Shown one piece after another: positions 1-10,776 of a stretch of DNA of 64,000 nucleotides. The notes beneath the pieces are model-generated. The model was not told the origin of the DNA and ran no database searches. It saw only the letters and a list, made by a program, of their open reading frames with translations. The translations under genes and the position numbers were made by a program. Source of the stretch: Selaginella moellendorffii. Taxonomy: Eukaryota > Streptophyta > Lycopodiopsida > Selaginellales > Selaginellaceae. Position 1 is the stretch's first letter. Each line of letters starts with the position of its first letter. The DNA lies in NCBI RefSeq assembly GCF_000143415.4, contig NW_003314261.1, positions 62,001 to 126,000 of the forward strand. The letters are read 5' to 3'.

Positions 1-109
1 AAGATGGCATGTGGCCTCATGCCATTTCTAAATGTGGTCCTAAACCATTCCATGGTGAACATACCAGGAAGCACAAGTGCCGAATATCAAGAGGAAGCGG
101 TAGCCACAC

Positions 110-250
110 CAAAGACAGTGCCGCTCGCAACACCGCAACTACTCGTAGCGCCGCTCGCAACACCACAACTGCTCGTAGCGCCGCTCGCACAAACTGCCAC
201 TCGCATAAACTGCCGCTCGCAATGGCGCTCGCAATGCCGCAACCGCTTGT
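110..250. repeat. GC-rich tandem repeat (GCCGCTCGCAACACC units)
   Basis: Imperfect tandem copies of a roughly 30-base unit built from GCCGCTCGCAACACC and CAACTGCTCGTAGC run through this stretch and decay into CGCTCGCA triplets. Both strands stay open across it only because of the repeat composition, so I do not call a gene. Just upstream (4-25) is one copy of the dispersed GGCATG..CATGCC palindrome. Confidence 0.7.
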
Positions 251-561
251 AGACGCATAAACCACAGCTCACAACGCCGCTTACACAAGCAGCGCTCACT
301 GCGCTCAGCGGAACCAAGAACACGGCGCACAAAAATGATAGACCTAGGAATGAGTTCGAGAATTCAAAAATAACACACGCTTGAACGTCACATCAAATCC
401 TTTGACAAACCAGATCTTATGATTCCTCTGACAAATTTCAAACTGAGTAGCTTCTAGACTTTGCTGTCAGAGGTTGAACTTTGTCACATCATGTCCTTGC
501 CTCGATCCAGCTATGCCATGTCAGTGATTCGAACTTTGCCATGCCATGTCAGCGATCCGCG

Positions 562-2530
562 CCAAGATTATTCGCCATGTAAAGGAATAATTATGCTGTG
601 TGTGTACGTCCATTTATGGCAATATAAGGCCACACGCCATTCAAAGAATAATGCTAGTCGAGCATTTTTTGGTGCATTTTTGGGTTCAAAATTGCATGAG
701 CCCACACGCTATAAAGTTTACCTGTACCAAAAATAGAAACAGCTTTATTTACTTGGGAATTTAAGTGGTTGAGGCATTTTTAAACTTACAAACACATGCC
801 CTACTTACATTCATTTGGTTGCTTAAAATTCAAAAATATTATAAACCTTTCTTTTTGCATTTTCAATGTTTTCAATTATGGTTTTTGATTTTCGCAGGAC
901 CAGCCTAGTAATCTATTTGCATCCCGTCATGTTTATAGCTAGCTTTCGTTTGTCCCCTTCGCTGGCCTGAGATACATCTGCTCGGAATCTGCCTCTTACA
1001 GCATTTGCCCAGAAAGGGCATCTTTCTTCACGCAGCATTTGCCACATGTTTAGGGTTAGGGTTTAGGGTTTAGGGTTTAGCAATTCAGTAGCTTGATAAA
1101 CATGCAAATACAGAACTTGATGCAAAATCCTTTGATATGTCACAATGCCCCTAGGACCATAAACACATTTCAATAGAGAGGGTCCTTTCATTTCATAACT
1201 CCTTACGTAGATCTTGGTGAAACCAGAGTTAGTGAAGTTGGTTTTTTGTGATCCCGCATCTGATTGTGATGTCCCTTTGCAGTGTCAATGGAAAGGTCAA
1301 TGCACACCAAACTGTAGAATCTTGGAGCAAAATAACGGTCGGATCTATGGCAAATGCCCCTGAAACATTGTAAGGCTCGTATGGTCTCATGTGGTGTCCG
1401 ATCGAGATGCTTCTTTGCAGGGTCATCAAGAAGGACATTGTATACCATTCTGTAAAATCTGGTTGCGATCTAACGGTTGGATCTCCAGGAAACTCAAAAC
1501 AATCTCGCACGTGTTAGAATATTCTAGGAATATACTCCTATGTGCTCCAAGATTATTCGCCGTGTAAAGGAATAATTATGCTGTGTCATTTATGGCAATA
1601 TAAGGCCACACGCCATTCAAAGAATAATGCTAGTCGAGCATTTTTTGGTGCATTTTTGGGTTCAAAATTGCATGAGCCCACACGCTATAAAGTTTACCTA
1701 TACCAAAAATAGAAACAGCTTTATTTACTTGGGAATTTAAGTGGTTGAGGCATTTTTAAACTTACAAACACATGCCCTACTTACATTCCTTTGGTTGCTT
1801 ACATTCCTTTGGTTGCTAGCTTTCGTTTGTCCCCTTCACTAGCCTGAGATACATCTGCTCGGCATCTGCGTCTTACAGCATTTGCCCAGAAAGGGCATCT
1901 TTCTTCACGCAGCATTTGCCACATGTTTAGGGTTTAGGGTTTAGGGTTTAGCAATTCAGTAGCTTGATAAACATGCAAATACAGAACTTGATGCAAAATC
2001 CTTGGATATGTCACAATGCCCCTAGGACCATAAACACATTTCAATAGAGAGGGTCCTTTCATTTCATAACTCCTTACGTAGATCTTGGTGAAACCAGAGT
2101 TAGTGAAGTTGGTTTCTTGTGATCCCGCATCTGATTGTGATGTCCCTTTGCAGTGTCGATGGAAAGGTCAATGCACACCAAACTGTAGAATCTTGGAGCA
2201 AAATAACGGTCGGATCTATGGCAAATGCCCCTGAAACATTGTAAGGCTCGTGTGGTCTCATGTGGTGTCCGATCGAGATGCTTCTTTGCAGGGTCATCAA
2301 GAAGAACATTGTATACCATTCTGTAAAATCTAGTTGCGATCTAACGGTTGGATCTCCAGGAAACTCAAAACAATCTCGCGCGTGTCAGAATATTCTAGGA
2401 ATATACTCCTATGTGCTCCTGAAAATGGCATGCGGCCCACGCCATTCAAGAGATAACGCCAGATGACGCCGAGCATTTTTTGGTGCATTTTTTGGGATCA
2501 AAATTGCATGAGCCCACATGCTTGAACGTC
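562..2530. repeat. Tandem segmental duplication with a third partial copy
   Basis: The block starting CCAAGATTATTCGCC at 562 recurs at 1547 and runs to the shared TATACTCCTATGTGCTCC at 1531-1548 and 2403-2420. Copy 1 is about 985 bp and copy 2 about 874 bp; copy 2 lacks roughly 110 bp around 810-925. A third, partial and more diverged copy follows at 2421-2530. Each full copy holds a short TTTAGGG run (1048-1080 and 1925-1951). Open frames inside are duplicated with the block but resemble nothing I know. Confidence 0.85.
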
Positions 2531-3438
2531 ATCCTCTGACAATTTATTTAGCTGAACATCTGGCATTTTTGGAAATACAAGATGCTTTGGAATATCCAAT
2601 CATGCATGGTATAAATATAGCGAGGGTATTAAATGATATCCCAATCATGATCTTTCTTTTGGATTTCGCGTGCATGCAGTCCGAGGAATGATGACGTTGC
2701 GGATTTCTTTTGGATTTCACGCATGCGCGCGCCGATCCAGAAATTAATGGTGGCGCCCAAGTCCGAGAAATGATGACGTGGCGGGATTACCAACCGTCGT
2801 GACATTTCGCGCGTGTGAGGTTAGGTTTTGCATTTTGCTTCGTACTCGCGCTCGCACACTCGCGCTCGCATCGCGCTCCCACTCGCGCTCCCACTTCTCT
2901 ACAGGTTTCTCGTGTGCATCGGCGTCCACTCGCGCTTGCATCACACTCGCGCTCGCATCGCGCTCGCATCGCGCTCGTGTGCATCGGCGTCCACTTCAAG
3001 ACACACCCAGTTTGTAACTTCGCCGCCAACTCCGCCGCCCACTCCGCCACCCACACGCAGCCCACTTGGCGTCCCGGGAGATTTCAGCACCACTCTCCAA
3101 CTGTAAGTGGCAGAGTAGCCTTGCTGCTACGATCCGCTGCACACACAGTGCACATTCGCCAGCGAGTCCGGTTGTCACGCCTCCATTCGGCTTCAAATGG
3201 TAAGTCTTTTAGGCCAAGTAGAAAATGGCATGAGGCCACATGCCATTCAGTAGCAACATTGGCATGCACCGATTGGGCTCTCGAGTGCAGTCCGGTTACA
3301 GATGGTGTGTAGCCTCACGCCATCTTAGGATGCAGCCTCAAGACATCTGATGCAGTGGTGAATGGCGTGTGGCCTCACGTTATTTCCAGCTACTAGCTTT
3401 TCATCAGTCAGCTCTAATTGTTGTGCATTTCTGAACAG
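2531..3438. other. Intergenic or 5' leader region, CTCGCG-rich
   Basis: No convincing coding exon is seen. 2840-2985 is a low-complexity CTCGCGCTCGCATCG tract that keeps several frames open artificially. Possible short introns lie in the 3' half: a GTAAGT donor at 3200 pairs with a CATTCAG acceptor ending at 3250, and palindrome copies sit at 3225-3246, 3302-3323 and 3362-3382. It may be the spliced leader of the gene that starts to read clearly at 3439, but this is inference. Confidence 0.4.
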
Positions 3439-6400
3439 GCGAGGAATTGCGTTCTTCTTCCAGCCACTGTCAATGTGGATGCAGAGAAGGGGGAGGAGCT
3501 CACCAGTTGGACTTTCGGGATGGAAGGCGAGGATCTAAGGCTGTACAACACAGATGGTGGGAGAAAAGAATGCATGGGGATCCTCATCCAAGTGACAGAC
3601 ACTCCATGCAGTTCCATGCAAGAATATGGACTGGCACTTGTGGTAGAGATAGCGTCTGCCTTCAAGATCCACCTTGCACATCCTAGCGGCTTCTCGGAGG
3701 GGGGCAGCGGCTATGAGGAATTCCTAGAGGGAGCTAGGGAGAGGTTGTCCAGGAGGCCCACAATTTCAAAGACGCTGCGGGTCTATGAAGATCACATGGA
3801 ATCCACGGACCTCACCTACGGCGATGTTCAAAAACTATATTCCAACATTGAGCCGTTGAGAGTGACTCTAGTTTGCGAAGCAAAGGGGAAGGGGGTCGAT
3901 CTGGAAACTACCTCAAAGCAGAAAAGGGTGGTCAAGCTCAAGCCGACGTCCGACTCTCCTGCTCCAAAAAAGAAGCTACTCAGTGATGCCATTGCCTCGG
4001 GTTCGAACACTACACCCACCAAAAAGAAGAGCCGCAAAGAGCAGAAAGAGCAAGAAGAGGCAGCAAAAATCGTCGCAGATAATAGTACTTGTTACTATTC
4101 CAACAAAGTATATACAATCGACGTGAGCCGTATCGACATCCAAAGCAAATGCAACCACAGGCTAGTATCTGATGAGTGGGTGGAGAAATTGAAGCAGAAG
4201 ATGCTGGCAAGTCCAGTAACACCCGACATCGCAGACGTGATCCCCTACTACCAAAAAATGAAGGGCGAGATGAGGTTTCCAGACTTGATCAATAGGAAGG
4301 TGTTGGACGATCAGAACATCCGGTTCTATGCCGTCTCCGGGCAGCATTCTAGCTTGGCGATGCAAGAGATAGTTGTGGATATTATGGTGGGCGAGGAGGT
4401 GAAGAAAGTCTTCAAGACAAGAGTTGTCCGCCTGATAAAAGGCAACTCGCCCCTCCGATCTATCATATACATCTCCCTCAGAGTCGTGCACAAGTCCTCG
4501 TATGTCACAATATGGCCGGGAGTCATTTTGGTCTTGTTGAAGACAACCTCACCACGTAGAAGAGCATTAGCCACTGTCAGAAGGTCGTCATCGTCTAGAG
4601 ACCGCGAGAAACGCAAGGCGTTGAGCTTCAAATCATTGGGCTTCCGGCCGTCCTCCACACCCATTGAGTTTGGCAACTCCCCGTCATGGTACCTCCTCAG
4701 CACATCTACCCATTTGTCAAAAACAACTTTTGTCGCGAGTAGAATGTTATGGATGCTGAGTGTGTCATTGACCCCCAGTGTTTTTGAGAGAAGACTCGAG
4801 AATTCCTGCAATGGAAATGGCGTGAGGCCACATGCTATGCCACATACAACGAGGCTTACCTGCCAGGCGCTAGTTGCTAGTGCACGTCCTTGTCCTGGTT
4901 TTTGTGGCTTCTTCAGTTGAACCCAAAGCTTCCGTGTTCGTGCCAATGTCTCGTGCAGACCCGATTTGTAGCACGTTTCTTGCTTGACATTCTGCGCGTG
5001 CACGACTCTAAGAGCTCGTGCGCTATTGAAGGATTGGATCTTCGAGCAAGTGGCCGTGGAGAGGGTGAGCATCGACACCACGCAAGAGATGATGGAAGCG
5101 CTGGAGTTGTCAAATGAAGACATCGACGAGTACGTGAAGGGGGCCCCCAAGTTTATCGATCTGCTGCGGGATGCCACGAAAAGTAAAGCTGAGAAGTTGG
5201 ATCAGTATCCAAATTTCATTAAGATTGATGTCGACCGCCGGCTTCAGAAACAGCTCGACCCCGCAGCAGAGGCCTATCGAGAACCTTACCGGGTATACTT
5301 GAATTCGGATGAGGATCAAAGGTGGAGGAGCATCGTTTCCCGCGGAGATGAGCAGGTCAAGAACATCTTTTGTGTGATGGACTTCACAAACGAGGAGATC
5401 ACTCATGCAGACGAAGTCAGCTCCATCATTGACTTAATGGTGGGACTTGCGGAGGTGGAATTTTCAGTCCACTATATGATCTACGACTCCGAATCCTATC
5501 ACAAGTTCTGGAAGGCCTTGAACGAGGTGAAGGCTCGGTTGAAAGGCAAGGAGATGCGGGAGATCCATGGGATAATGGCTAAGAAGAAGATACCGACGAA
5601 TGTCTGCATCTTCACACTCGCCCTTGTTATTGGTCCTGCAGCAGAGTGGGACTGGAGTGACTTCCCAGCTTCGTTCGACAAGGCCAATCGAATTGATCTG
5701 AGGGAGGTCAATTTACCCGTGCCTGAGGAACTAAAGACGGCTATGGAGCTTTCGAATCCAAAGAAAGCTCCAGGTGCAGCATGGGAAATGCTCAGCTGGG
5801 TCTTCAACGCAATAGCGGGTGGGTCACCTGCTTCCGACTCCAAGGGCAAATGCGTTGTCGAGTACAACTGCGGCGGACTATTCTTTCGAGCCGCACTACT
5901 CAAGGGTGTCCCGTGTGTTGCGGTGACAAACTCCATTGAAGAGGTGACTTCAATGGAGCATATAATTACAGTTGCCAAAGAAAAACAGTATCTTCTCTGC
6001 GAACCTGGTGAGTACGCACTTTAAGTTTAAATGTTATCTCACAAGCTCTGTATGCAGGAGCGTGGCCACCCCCAGATGCTGAAACGGCGTTAACAGCTAC
6101 TGTTGAAGATACCCATGTTGGGCCGAGCTCACAACCTGCACAAGGTAAGGTCACGTGAGGCCTCACGCCATTTTGATTATAGATCGTTGTGAATATTCAG
6201 ACACGAGGACTGAAAAGCGCACTGGTGGCGCATCGAAGAAGGACAAACAGAAAAGCAATAGGAAAAAAGGAGGTACAAATTATATTTGCAATGGCGTGTG
6301 GTCTCATGCCATTCCTTGCAGGAAAAACTTCTTCAAAGGCAAAACAGGCAAGCACCAGCCAAGCTCAAACTGACAGTGGTCATAAAAAGCGAAAGCACGT

Positions 6401-7041
6401 TGGATAGTCATCGAGATTAGAGGCGTTTGATTCGAAAAGGAAGAAGGGCAACGAAAAGATGATAGGTAATGCCTCGCGGTTATGGCGTGTGTGCTCATGC
6501 CATTCATTGCAGATCAAGCGCTGAGTGAAAGCAGGCAGTCACCACCTCATGACTCAGATTCCTATGGCGGACTCCCCTTCCCCAATCTCAATGGAGAGGT
6601 ACAATGGATGAGGGAAGCTTTTCAAGGTAGGGCCACGTTTTTCTCATCTCGTCGTCTTCGAAGGGTGCAAGAACGTGCAGAAACCATGTTAAGACAGTCG
6701 GGTGAGGATACGGTCCTAGGTCACGCACTAAAACAGGCTATGGATGTCTTGTATTTTGAGATGGAGACTCGGCCAGATGATTTTCCCAAGATACGTTATA
6801 TCAGAAGCCATTTGATCGGACAGACACCAGTCATCATTTATGGCATGTATATTGTCTAGCCAAGCACTATCCGCATCTCCATAATCTGCTCAACCGGATA
6901 AGTTCTTCAACCACTGAACATGAGCGTGGACGTATTAGAGAAGAGATGGCATTACTATTGGGTTTAAATCCTGATAGTGTGGAGAGTGATGAAATTCCAA
7001 GATTATTGTATAGGCGTTGGAGGCAAAAAATAACAGTCTGA
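3439..7041 (+). pseudogene. Multi-exon gene of unknown family with ParB-like motif, rearranged
   Basis: I do not recognise the family. The first clear exon follows an acceptor at 3437-3438 and reads as ordinary protein to about 4491. It has a lysine-rich, nuclear-signal-like patch (KKKSRKEQKEQ) and then a stretch ending in FYAVSGQHSSLAMQEI, which resembles the GxHR box of ParB/sulfiredoxin-like domains (tentative). Coding continues on the opposite strand inside 4492-4997 and returns to the plus strand at 4998-6007. Short phase-consistent introns follow at 6008-6057, 6145-6182, 6273-6321 and 6466-6512, joining lysine-rich exons. An in-frame TAG at 6405-6407 and a one-base frame change near 6835-6845 interrupt the rest; the frame then runs to TGA at 7039-7041. 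The continuous reading across introns and across the inversion says this was a real gene recently. It is called a pseudogene because of the inversion, stop and frameshift; assembly error is the alternative. Confidence 0.6.
4480..5009. other. 506-bp inversion bounded by 12-bp inverted repeats inside a gene
   Basis: AGAGTCGTGCAC at 4480-4491 has its exact reverse complement at 4998-5009. Between them (4492-4997) the coding strand is minus: an exon ends at 4860, a 54-nt intron follows (4859-4806, GTAAGC..TTGCAG, with a palindrome copy at 4817-4838), and the next exon starts at 4805. At both repeats the plus and minus reading frames coincide codon for codon (LRVVH at one end, CTTLR at the other). 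Turning the block round therefore gives one uninterrupted frame from the upstream exon through the block into the downstream exon. Confidence 0.85.
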
Positions 7042-7111
7042 GATGGCATGTATTTATTTAAAAATGTAACTTATTATGGCATGGGGTTCCATGCCATTGT
7101 ATTAATATTAA

Positions 7112-7291
7112 AAGACAATTCTTTGAGAGGATTTGCATTATACTAGAAGTGTTACAGCATGTTATTGGAAGTCTACGAAGTTGTTTTATTAATAATGGGA
7201 AAGTAAAGATTGAATGGGGGACTTGGGCTCCACCTAGACTCGGAGCAACTGAGCCAATATTAAAAGGATGGAAAGAAATTGGACGACGATG
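7112..7291 (+). CDS. Possible additional 3' exon, unrecognised
   Basis: An open frame reads from about 7112 (RQFFERICIILEVL...) to a TGA at 7289-7291 (...KGWKEIGRR). It follows a sequence containing a palindrome copy (7076-7097) and an A-rich ...TTAAAAG that could be an acceptor, as in the other introns of the preceding gene. The amino-acid mix looks natural but no family is recognised. It could be a last exon of the preceding gene or an unrelated fragment. Confidence 0.3.
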
Positions 7292-8120
7292 ACAAGGAGA
7301 AGAAAGAGGTGAAGCAGTGGCAGGGGGAAGAGAAGTGATTGAGTAGACATTTCCTTGTTTAAAATAAAATGGCATGTGCCTCAATGCAGTTGAATTTTGT
7401 TATATTTATATACTATATAAAGGTTTGGAAACCTTATTTTACAAGTGGGATAATGACAATTCCCACTTTAACGAAATAGAGCTTGGTTCCTCTCTACTAT
7501 AATACTAGTTTATCAGATGATAGCTTACTTGGAATACTTCATTGATAATTAACTCTTTAAGATATCATTGTCTATGACTTTGATATTGTCCCTCTATTGA
7601 TCTTTGCGTTTGGGCCAGTAATGGGCAGACTGGCTTCGGCACTTCGTGTGCATGTTGAAATCTCTAGTCATGGGGTAGCTACTGTCGACTGGTCACATAA
7701 CCCGCCTCTCTGTCGATGTTCCTTATTCCGTGAAAGGGCGTGACCGTGTAAACAACTCTAAACTGCCTGTTGACAGTAGTCTATCTAAACCTTACTGACG
7801 GGTTTGGTTTCTTTGCTCAGGAGGGTTGGGGCCTCTGGCTTCTCTCTCTATGTCTCTGCAGGTAAGGCGTATCACACTTTTGTAGCTGGGTGACTCCCAG
7901 AGCAGCAAGGGTGGCTGACTCCGTTGGTCATTTCCTTATCGGCGACGGCCGGAAGGTGTCTGAGCTGGTAGTGCATCCGCGTTAGACAACAAGGTTCCCC
8001 CTAACTCATTTAAGTTGGTGCATTTCTCACATAGTGTGAGTACCGTGAACTTTTTCTGGAGTTGTTTCCTTGGCGGTATTCTAGACTCGAGTGTGCATCG
8101 ACGAGGATGTCGATCTTCCC
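7292..8120. other. No gene seen; includes a decayed MITE end
   Basis: No supported gene. 7443-7486 holds AAGTGGGATAATG and CCCACTTTAACGAAATA, which match the terminal sequence of the 288-bp MITE found intact at 40198 and 62151, so this is probably an internally deleted relic. The part after about 7600 should be internal sequence of the retroelement whose LTR starts at 8134, but I cannot read coding motifs in it. Confidence 0.45.
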
Positions 8121-9400
8121 AAGGGGGGGAGAGTGTCGCGAATGTGACTTCAGGTATCAAAAGTTACCTGTCGGCTAGTCCTTTCTGATACTCTTACCTT
8201 ACTGCCACGATGGCAGGAGGTCGGTATTACTGGACCCTTTATCAGTCCCTCTTGTGCTAGTGGAGTTAACTGGGCATTTCGAGTGTACTTAGATTGGACG
8301 AGCATAAGGACGGAATTCCTACGTGTTATTAGCTAAGCATACTTAGCCCGGTAAGGAGTTCCCATCTCGTTTTGTCTTGCACTTGCTAGTGACAAGAACC
8401 CTCGCGTATTGAGACTAGTCCCTCAATATCGCTACATGATAGCTTACCGTGTCTGCCAAACACCCTCGCTATCATGCCCTTTGTGTTAGTCTCATTTTGG
8501 TCCCAAATGCTATTTATGGAAAGTGTCCAGATTTGCTCATTTGGCATATCTACAGAATGTAGAGATCGGCCTGAACACAATGGTGTTCGTCCCGTGTCCA
8601 AATTCACAATCTAGGGACATTCCATAGTCTCTGGGACAAGCTCGAAACTTACTAAATAGGCTTGGGGTGAAAGCCCAAAGCGTGTGTTCCTCAAGGGGGG
8701 GGGGGGGCTATGGGGGGTTCCAAATGTATAGTAGGGATAGTGGGTAGGTCGGGCATGGCCGACCAACGTGAGGCATAGTCTAGCTCCCGCTTGCGTGCCT
8801 GTCCTTGTTCTGCGTCCGGCTTGGGTCTAAGCCCAAGTTCCATTCCATGCTAGCTGGTGGAGTACCCATATCCTCACGTTAGGCCACCGGTATGCCGAAA
8901 TAGCGCCAGACTCCATTTGGCTCCGTTTTGCATGCTAGTTCTGGCATTGGGATGCTGGTTACTCTAGGACTGTTCCAAGTCTCTCCAGGCTCTTGTCCCT
9001 TTGCTCCTTGGGCTTTATGCTCGGGAGTTGCTCCGTGGTTCAATTCCACCACTCTTTAGCTTCACGCTTGGGAGTTTGGCACCGTTCCTTCGTTCAGTGG
9101 CCCAAGGCCCTGAACCTCGGGTTCCTATGGACACGTGGCATGGACACGTGGCATCTGTCACGTGGCACAAAGAGGGTTTAGGTTCTGCTTCGTGGTGTTA
9201 TCCTATGGTAAATCACCATAGGATAAAAGGTAAAAACCACGTGCGCTACAGGCTGGGTGGTGTGTCGTCTTCCTTCAAGGCCCATAGGGAAAGTGAGAGA
9301 AAGCAAAGCAGGGCCAGGAAAGGAGGGGAACTACACCCATTTTCCATGCATTGTTCTAGCGTAGTAGCCAAGGATAATGCAAGTGACGGTCAAGGAGGTG
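8121..9400 (+). mobile_element. Polypurine tract and LTR of a decayed gypsy-type element
   Basis: AAGGGGGGGAGAG at 8121-8133 is a typical polypurine tract and is followed directly by TGTCGCGAATGTGAC, an LTR-like start. The sequence from about 8640 to 9390 (AAGCCCAAAGC, G-run, GGTTCCAAATGTATAGTAGGGATAGTG, later GTAGTAGCCAAGGATAATG) is related to the LTRs at 11774-12985 and 17668 onward and to the solo LTR at 18284-19724. The 3' end is not resolved; a terminal CA partner for TGTCGCG was not found with confidence. Confidence 0.55.
9198..9226. repeat. Perfect 12-bp hairpin
   Basis: TTATCCTATGGT and its exact reverse complement ACCATAGGATAA are separated by five bases. It lies within the decayed LTR region with no gene or terminator context, so its role is unknown. 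Confidence 0.8.
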
Positions 9401-9744
9401 CCAGCCAAGGGAGGGGGGAGGGGCGGAGGAGAAAGCAGACGTGGTGGTGGTGGTGGCGGAGGCTTTGTCGGACCCCCTCTTAGCACCTGGGGCCGTTATA
9501 GTACCGGGGTCGCAGCCGGCCCCCAAGGGGGGCCGCTGGTGGGTGCTTGGTCGTGCCACCAGCGCTGCCATCACTGGCAAGGCCAAAGGAAGGACTTGTG
9601 ACATGGATGGCGATGGAGATGCTTGCAACAGCAGTCACCGGAACCATAAGTCTGCAGCACTAGTCGCTCCCTCCACTTCGTCTGGTGACAAAGAGAAAGA
9701 AATGAGAAACTATTCCAGAGACTTAGATATCCCCCATACCTGAT

Positions 9745-10489
9745 TGCTGGCGCTTGGGAGTTGACGAGGAAGCAGAAGAGGAGAATAATCCAGACGTGGA
9801 TGAGTCTCAGACCGAGTACTCATGTCCTTATTGCTACAAAGATTACGACATTGCTGTCCTTTGTTCGCATTTAGGAGACAAGCACTGCTATGAGTGCCTT
9901 TAGTTTCTGTGTGTTTGGTCTGTGCTGCTGCCCCGTGTTTCCTTCGGTTTTTCTTTTCTTTCTCTTGTTTATTGCAAGCGATGTGCTAAGTTCATCTAGC
10001 TGCAGGTCTGTCCGATCTGTGGAACCAAAGTTTGGAAAGACATGGCCAGCCACATAATGCTAGACCACAGTCAGCTTTTCAAGATATTCTTTCAAGTGTT
10101 TTGAAACATTTCAAAATCAGATAATTCTCCTTGACTACACATCCACACCCAGACACAGCAGCGTTTTCAAAGATCAGGAGCACTAGCATCAAACGCAACT
10201 TTGGCTTTGCTCATCAAGGAGCTTAGAGAGATCCATGTGCAAGCGTTCCACCGCCCAGTAACACAGTGGATCCGTTCCTCGCCACGCTCTGTGATAGCTC
10301 GCACGCAAGCCAATCTTCACACAGAGGGCATGGCATTGCTTCGTGCTTGTCTTGATTCTAATCTTCCTCTCCACACACAGGCTGGAGGTTGCAGCTTTGT
10401 CACTGAAGGAGCAGTGCGACAAACTAAAGGAAGCAAACTTGCAAGTCAAATTCATGCAAGAGCTTGTTATTTCCACTCTTTTCAACTGA
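9745..10489 (+). CDS. Di19-like zinc-finger protein (drought-induced 19 family), 5' end unclear
   Basis: Di19 proteins are small nuclear plant proteins with two unusual zinc fingers, linked to drought and light responses. An acidic stretch leads into YSCPYCYKDYDIAVLCSHLGDKH (finger 1, up to about 9893). After an intron, an exon starting at 10006 reads VCPICGTKVWKDMASHIMLDHSQLFK (finger 2), with the Cx2C..H spacing expected of the family. A later exon from 10162 contains LALLIKELREIHVQAF, matching the conserved helix near the family's C-terminal domain. The last exon (10381-10489) reads LSLKEQCDKLKEANLQVKFMQELVISTLFN then TGA, like the Di19 C terminus. The intron 1 donor is not a clear GT and the phase between the last two exons is not resolved. 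No N-terminal exon is seen upstream, where retroelement sequence begins, so the copy may be truncated. Confidence 0.75.
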
Positions 10490-10776
10490 AAGTTTTCTTC
10501 AGAAACCATTGACTTGGCTGCCTTGTGATTCTGCGTCCGCGTGAAGTGGTTGAGTGCAAACTTGCTTGAGAACATCATTCAACCCGCACTGCAACCTGCA
10601 AGGCACAGAAACTCAACAACAAAGAACGAAAGACAAGAACCAAGGTTGGCGACGTTACCTCCATGGCATATGATCCAGGAACATCGAGGGAGACACCACG
10701 AGGTCCCGGAAATCAACTAGAGAGAAATTCGTCACCTTGGACATTGCTCTTGAGTTTTTATCTCGAGATCCTACAC

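Noticed and set aside
4-332. Overlapping open frames of 60-83 codons on both strands
   Set aside because: They arise from a GC-rich tandem repeat lacking stops; no motif, start context or composition supports a gene.
2787-3312. Open frame of 165 codons rich in Ser, Arg and His
   Set aside because: Low-complexity CTCGCG repeat keeps several frames open on both strands; treated as leader or intergenic DNA.
4326-5177. A separate 283-codon minus-strand gene
   Set aside because: The conserved-looking part is confined to the inverted block 4492-4997 and joins the plus-strand exons in frame at both ends; the rest is antisense of plus-strand exons.
9198-9226. Transcription terminator
   Set aside because: A perfect hairpin but in a plant LTR-like context, without a gene end or U-tract; no basis for a terminator call.
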